Assembly (NCBI GenBank): GCA_937975525.1
Contig: CALJUJ010000275.1
Location: forward strand, 1-11,900
Direction of reading: 5' to 3'
DNA length: 11,900 nucleotides
Source of the DNA: an uncultured bacterium
Lineage (GTDB): Bacteria; Desulfobacterota; Binatia; HRBIN30
Below, piece by piece: positions 8,323-11,900 of the stretch (its first letter is position 1; every line of letters starts with the position of its first letter). The translations under genes and the position numbers were made by a program. A model generated the notes under the pieces. It did no database searches and was not told where the DNA came from. It worked only from the letters and a program-made list of their open reading frames with translations.

Positions 8323-8340
8323 CACCCACCCGCAAGCGAC

Positions 8341-9198
8341 ATGTCACGCAGCGCCGAACACCATGGGCCACCCGCGAACCTCGGGTTCGGCGTCGGCCTG
8401 CGGCCGCCGCACTACGAGCAGGTCCTCGCCGAGCAGCCGGCGATCGATTGGTTCGAGGTCATCTCCGAGAACTTCATGGTCGCCGGTGGACGCCCCGTAC
8501 ACGTTCTCGAGCGCGTGCGCGCCGACTACCCGATCGTCCTCCACGGCGTTTCTCTCTCGATCGGGTCGGCCGATCCGTTGAGCGACTCGTACCTCGATGC
8601 GCTCGATCTTCTCGCCCGTCGGGTCGAGCCGCAGTGGATCTCCGATCACCTCTGTTGGACCGGCGTCGGCGGGCGCCATGCCCACGACCTGTTGCCGCTG
8701 CCGTACACCGAGGAAGCCCTGGCTCACGTCGTCGAGCGCGTACAGCAGGTGCAGGAGCGCCTCGGCCGCAGGATCCTGCTGGAGAACGCATCGACCTATC
8801 TGGAGTTCGCCGGCTCGCAGATGCCGGAGTGGGAGTTCCTCGCTGGCGTCGCCGAGCAGGCCGACTGCGGCATCCTGCTCGACGTCAACAACGTCTTCGT
8901 CAGCGCGTTCAATCACGGCTTCTCGGCACGGGCCTACATCGAGGCGATTCCCATCGCGCGGGTCGGCCAGTTCCATCTCGCCGGACACGCCGATCGCGGG
9001 ACCTTTCTCCACGATACCCATGACCACCCGGTCTGCGACGAAGTCTGGGACCTGTATCGCTTCGCCGTCGAGCGCTTCGGGCCGGTTGCGACGCTGATCG
9101 AGTGGGACGACCAGATCCCGTCGATCGGGAGGCTGCAGGCGGAGGCGGAGCGGGCCCGGGCGGTGGCGGCGTCGGCGCGAAGCGAGGCGGTGGCATGA
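8341..9198 (+). CDS. bufB2: MNIO (DUF692) family bufferin maturase
   Basis: This is a multinuclear non-heme iron-dependent oxidase of the DUF692/MbnB/HvfB family, a cytoplasmic TIM-barrel enzyme. It would oxidise cysteines of the BufA precursor, forming heterocycle or thioamide-type products in characterised relatives. Seen: 285 residues, the family's usual size, opening with LGFGVGLRPPHYEQVL. Candidate metal ligands are in the expected order: Glu39 and Glu43 in WFEVISENF, His68 in LHGVSLSIG, His103 in SDHLCW, Glu148 in LLENAS, Asp181 and Asn183 in LDVNNV, His212 and His216 in FHLAGH, Asp225 and His227 in HDTHDHP, and Glu254 in IEWD. No earlier in-frame start exists back to the bufA stop, and no SD is visible before the ATG. 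The stop overlaps bufC as ATGA. The exact modification cannot be told from sequence. Confidence 0.93.
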   Translation: MSRSAEHHGPPANLGFGVGLRPPHYEQVLAEQPAIDWFEVISENFMVAGGRPVHVLERVRADYPIVLHGVSLSIGSADPLSDSYLDALDLLARRVEPQWISDHLCWTGVGGRHAHDLLPLPYTEEALAHVVERVQQVQERLGRRILLENASTYLEFAGSQMPEWEFLAGVAEQADCGILLDVNNVFVSAFNHGFSARAYIEAIPIARVGQFHLAGHADRGTFLHDTHDHPVCDEVWDLYRFAVERFGPVATLIEWDDQIPSIGRLQAEAERARAVAASARSEAVA

Positions 9199-10046
9199 GC
9201 GCGACGCCGGGCCTGCGAGCGACGCAGGAGTTGTTCTGGCGCTTGCTCGTGGCGCCGGAAGGGGCACGCGCCGGGCTCGTCGAGCTGTCGCCCGAGGAAC
9301 GCAGCGTCGCGGCCGGGCTGGTCCGCGAGCGCCCGGGAATGGCGAGCGTCGATCGTATCGACGTGTACGCAAACATGTACTTCTTCCGCATCCTCGACGT
9401 GCTGAAGGACGACTTCCCGGTTCTGCTCGCGTTGGTCGGCGACGATGCGTTTCACAATCTGGTCACCGACTATCTGCTCGTGCATCCGTCGCGCCACTGG
9501 TCGCTGCGCTGGGTGGGCGAGCGACTGCCGGCGTTCTTGCATGATCACGAAGTGGCGCGTGCCGCGCCGCACCTCGCCGACGTCGCCGCCCTGGAGTGGG
9601 CGCTGCACGATGCCTTCGACGCGGCAGATGGGCCGCTGCTGCGGGCGGAAGCGCTCGCGATGCTGGCACCCGAGGACTGGCCGGAGTTGACGCTCGCGCT
9701 CGATCCCTCGGTGCGTCTGCTCGACCTCGCAACCCCGGCAACGCGCATCTGGCAACGCGTGAAAGCCGGCGCCGAGGTCGACGCACGGGAATCGGGGCGC
9801 TGCTGCGTGCGGGTGTGGCGCAAGGAGATGCGGGTCTTCCACAAGACGATCGCACCGTCGGAGCACGCAGCGCTGCGCGCGGTCGGGCAGGGCGTCGCCT
9901 TCGCCGAGGTCTGCGAACGAAGCGCCGCCGCCGAGCCCGGCGATGCCGCTACGCGCGTCGTCGGCTGGGTGCGCGATTGGCTCGCCGACGGACTGCTCGC
10001 GGCGCAGCCGCGCGGCGCCGCGAGCAGCACGCACTCCCGACCCTGA
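9195..10046 (+). CDS. bufC2: HvfC/BufC (DUF2063) family RiPP maturation partner
   Basis: This protein is the usual partner of MNIO maturases. In characterised Hvf/Buf systems it binds or presents the precursor to the oxidase and is needed for modification. Seen: 283 residues in two parts. The N-terminal DUF2063 domain has RIDVYANMYFFRILDVL (54-70) with DDFPVLLALVGDDAF (72-86), then VHPSRHWSLRWVG (96-108) and LPAFL (111-115). LADVAALEWAL (127-137) follows. A C-terminal domain carries VRVWRKEMRVFHK (205-217). The ATG overlaps the bufB stop by 4 nt, so the pair is translationally coupled. A larger in-frame ORF begins at 9102, but that start lies deep inside bufB and adds only Gly-rich out-of-frame sequence. 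The end (SSTHSRP) contains a strong inverted repeat in its DNA. Confidence 0.9.
   Translation: MSATPGLRATQELFWRLLVAPEGARAGLVELSPEERSVAAGLVRERPGMASVDRIDVYANMYFFRILDVLKDDFPVLLALVGDDAFHNLVTDYLLVHPSRHWSLRWVGERLPAFLHDHEVARAAPHLADVAALEWALHDAFDAADGPLLRAEALAMLAPEDWPELTLALDPSVRLLDLATPATRIWQRVKAGAEVDARESGRCCVRVWRKEMRVFHKTIAPSEHAALRAVGQGVAFAEVCERSAAAEPGDAATRVVGWVRDWLADGLLAAQPRGAASSTHSRP
9993..10027. terminator. 13-bp perfect inverted repeat in the 3' end of bufC (possible bidirectional terminator)
   Basis: CTGCTCGCGGCGC (9993-10005) pairs perfectly with GCGCCGCGAGCAG (10015-10027) around a 9-nt loop. It sits 16 nt before the bufC stop, and the opposite gene ends only 3 nt beyond that stop, so any terminator for either gene has to lie in coding sequence. 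There is no U-tract on either strand, so it would be a T-less, I-shaped hairpin. Confidence 0.4.
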
Positions 10047-10049
10047 AGC

Positions 10050-11900
10050 TCACTCGCTGCGAACGACGAGCACACCGGGCCCAGGCACCTTCACCCGTAC
10101 GCCGTCACCCAGTATGCGGACGTCGCGGTCGTCGAGCGCGGCGCCGTCGAAGGTCACCGTCGCATCGGCCGCGAGGCCGCTCAGGCCGTCGAGAATGAGT
10201 CGCACGGTGCCGACCGTGTCGGCCCCCAGCGTGACGACGGCACTCGTCGGTGTGAGCGTTGCCGCGAGGGTGACCGGCTTGCTGGCCTGGATGCTCGGCC
10301 CGTCGGCGGTGCGCAGGTGGCGGACACGAATGCCGGCGAGGCCGGTCGTCGTTCCCGACTCGGTGCGCAGGACCGCGAAGCGGCCGTTGCTCGAGAAGCC
10401 GTCGGCGGAGCGCCAGTCTCCCTCTTCGCCGGCGAGAAGGAGATCGACGGTCGTGTCGAGGCTGACGCGGACGCCGGCGCCATCGTCGACGGCGAGCGGG
10501 GTGACGACGGCGGCCGCATCGCCTTCGCGCCGCGGACGCAGCACCGACAGAAAGGTCGTGCTCGCCGCGTTGGTGCTCACCTCCACGGCGCTGAGGCTCT
10601 CTTCGGATCCATACGTCGGCGCGTAGAAGCCGGGGACCAGGGTACCGGACAACAGCGATTCGGCGACGGCGTCGACGGCGAGGTGCGCTGCCGGCGCTCC
10701 GGCGCTGGGCCAGGCATAGTCGGCGGCGAAGTGGTCCGCGCTGTCGGCCCGTATCGTGCCGTCGCCGCGGCCACGCCAGGTCAATGCGTATTCGTGCGCT
10801 TCGCTGCCGCGGAAGCGATCGACGACGGCGACGTAGTCCTCGCCGATCATGGCGACCGTTCGTTCGACGTCGACGTCAGCGGCGAACGGTGACACCGTCG
10901 TCGTCGCCGCGTCGAGCAGGCGATGGGCCTCTCCCTCAGCCGCAGCGCTGTCGATCCGGTCGCCGAGCGTCACCAGCAGCGGCGCGAGCAGGTAGGGTGC
11001 ATCGCCGTCGACCAGCGGGATGTTCTTGGCGGACGGCTCCAGGTAGTACGCCCGGTTCGGCGACGTCGTCACCGTAGGCCCGCCGCTCGCCGTGGGCAGC
11101 AGCAGCGCACCGGCGCCGTGCAGCACGAGGTCGAGCGGATTCTCCATGTGGTGACGTGACGGTACGAACTCGCTGCTCGAGGTGTCGATCGCGGTGATGC
11201 CCGTGACCTGAAGCGCATAGGCGGACCAATCGGACCGCAGCACGACGGCGTGCGTGTCGCCGTCGAGGAACTGCGTCGGCGCCGCCGTGGGGGCGGCAGG
11301 CGTGACGTCGATCGGGCGCACGAGGAAGCGCGTGACGACGTGATTCTGCTGATTGTCGAAGGCGCCGAGATCGCCGGGGCTGTTCTCGAGCGCCCACATC
11401 ATCTCGGCGACACGGCCGGGATAGGCGGCGGCGAGGAAGTCCCAGGGGAAAGTCGCGACGACTCCCTCCTCGAAGGGTGGCTCGCGCCCATCGGGCTGGC
11501 GCAGGGTGAAGGCGACGTCGACGAAGGGCTCGAGGTCGTCGAACCAGTCGACCCCGCCGGCATGGCGTAGGTGCCAGGCGGCCGGAACGAGATTGTTGAG
11601 TGTGTAGTTGAGGTAGTGCGCGCTCTCGGCATACCAGCCCGGATCCCGGACGATGGCGGCGAGCGATTCGTTGACCCAGTCCGTACCTTGGGCGAGCCAG
11701 GCCGGCGCGCGTGGGTGGTCGGGCATCGCCAGCGCCGTCGTGATCAGCGCGCTCGCTGCCTTGATCGCCCAGTTGTCGCGGTGCCCTTCGAACAGATCGA
11801 AGGGGTCGCCGGTGAGGTTCCAGTCGGCCATGTACGCTTCCGCCCAGTTCTCGATGCGGGCGCGCACGGCGGCGTCGTCGCCGGGGTCGACGCCCGAGCC
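10050..11900 (-). CDS. Heparinase II/III-like protein, N-terminus cut by the window edge
   Basis: A 616-residue reading frame stays open to the right edge, so the true start is outside; the GTG at 11867 is not a convincing start. Known family: polysaccharide lyases with an alpha/alpha toroid followed by a beta-sandwich, usually secreted. Seen, counting from the edge: a helical part with DNWAIKAASALITTAL (about 42-57), GWYAESAHYLNYTLNNL (88-104) and DNQQNHVVTRFLV (182-194). A beta-rich part then begins near 214 with AVVLRSDWSAYALQV, SRHHMENPLDLVLHGAGALL (248-267) and KNIPLVDGDAPYLL, which resemble the heparinase II/III sandwich and its His-rich strand. The rest, to VVRSE, is beta-rich and Ala/Thr/Asp-rich. 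Substrate and activity are unknown. No functional link to the bufferin genes is evident. It converges with bufC, leaving 3 nt between stops. Confidence 0.75.
   Translation of the reverse strand, partial: GSGVDPGDDAAVRARIENWAEAYMADWNLTGDPFDLFEGHRDNWAIKAASALITTALAMPDHPRAPAWLAQGTDWVNESLAAIVRDPGWYAESAHYLNYTLNNLVPAAWHLRHAGGVDWFDDLEPFVDVAFTLRQPDGREPPFEEGVVATFPWDFLAAAYPGRVAEMMWALENSPGDLGAFDNQQNHVVTRFLVRPIDVTPAAPTAAPTQFLDGDTHAVVLRSDWSAYALQVTGITAIDTSSSEFVPSRHHMENPLDLVLHGAGALLLPTASGGPTVTTSPNRAYYLEPSAKNIPLVDGDAPYLLAPLLVTLGDRIDSAAAEGEAHRLLDAATTTVSPFAADVDVERTVAMIGEDYVAVVDRFRGSEAHEYALTWRGRGDGTIRADSADHFAADYAWPSAGAPAAHLAVDAVAESLLSGTLVPGFYAPTYGSEESLSAVEVSTNAASTTFLSVLRPRREGDAAAVVTPLAVDDGAGVRVSLDTTVDLLLAGEEGDWRSADGFSSNGRFAVLRTESGTTTGLAGIRVRHLRTADGPSIQASKPVTLAATLTPTSAVVTLGADTVGTVRLILDGLSGLAADATVTFDGAALDDRDVRILGDGVRVKVPGPGVLVVRSE

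Noticed and set aside
8319..8326. CCTCCACC before bufB as a sequence that could pair with the bufA ribosome site
   Set aside because: It lies about 340 nt from the bufA SD, and a five-base match is too short and common in GC-rich DNA to support a regulatory pairing.
9102..9194. Extended bufC start at 9102
   Set aside because: The added 31 residues are a Gly/Ala-rich out-of-frame reading of bufB. ATG 9195 has the typical ATGA overlap and begins the recognisable family N-terminus.

Overview
The window is GC-rich throughout and reads as a chromosomal segment of a Gram-negative bacterium. The Gram-negative inference rests on a secreted bufferin-type peptide precursor that would need a periplasm. 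The sequence alone does not fix the phylum. A deltaproteobacterial, myxobacterial or similar high-GC lineage is plausible but unproven.

Region 1 (1-7855, + strand) is the distal part of a respiratory complex I operon: the 3' end of nuoD, then nuoH, I, J, K, L, M and N. These encode the C-terminal end of the quinone-site subunit, the quinone-chamber membrane subunit, the two-cluster ferredoxin-like subunit and the whole proton-pumping arm. The genes are tightly packed, with 4-nt and 14-nt overlaps and short gaps. NuoD is followed directly by nuoH, so the NADH-input genes nuoE, nuoF and nuoG are not at their usual place. The nuoD tail carries an in-frame TAG 34 codons before the conserved C-terminus ends. 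A 17-codon ORF with a strong Shine-Dalgarno (SD) sequence bridges nuoD and nuoH.

Region 2 (7856-10046, + strand) is the accessory system: a compact three-gene RiPP metallophore operon of the bufferin/Hvf type. It follows a 134-nt leader rich in inverted repeats. The first gene encodes an 86-residue secreted, cysteine-rich precursor (BufA2-like) with two copies of a CxGxNxCKG motif. The second encodes a DUF692/MNIO multinuclear iron oxidase that would modify its cysteines. The third encodes a DUF2063/HvfC-BufC partner protein. Strong hairpins lie between the precursor and maturase genes, and the maturase has no visible SD, which fits high precursor and low enzyme output. No DoxX-type BufD gene and no transporter is present.

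Region 3 (10050-11900, - strand) is a convergent gene for a heparinase II/III-like protein whose N-terminus lies beyond the right edge. Its stop is 3 nt from the bufC stop. A 13-bp perfect inverted repeat inside the 3' end of bufC may terminate transcription from either side.
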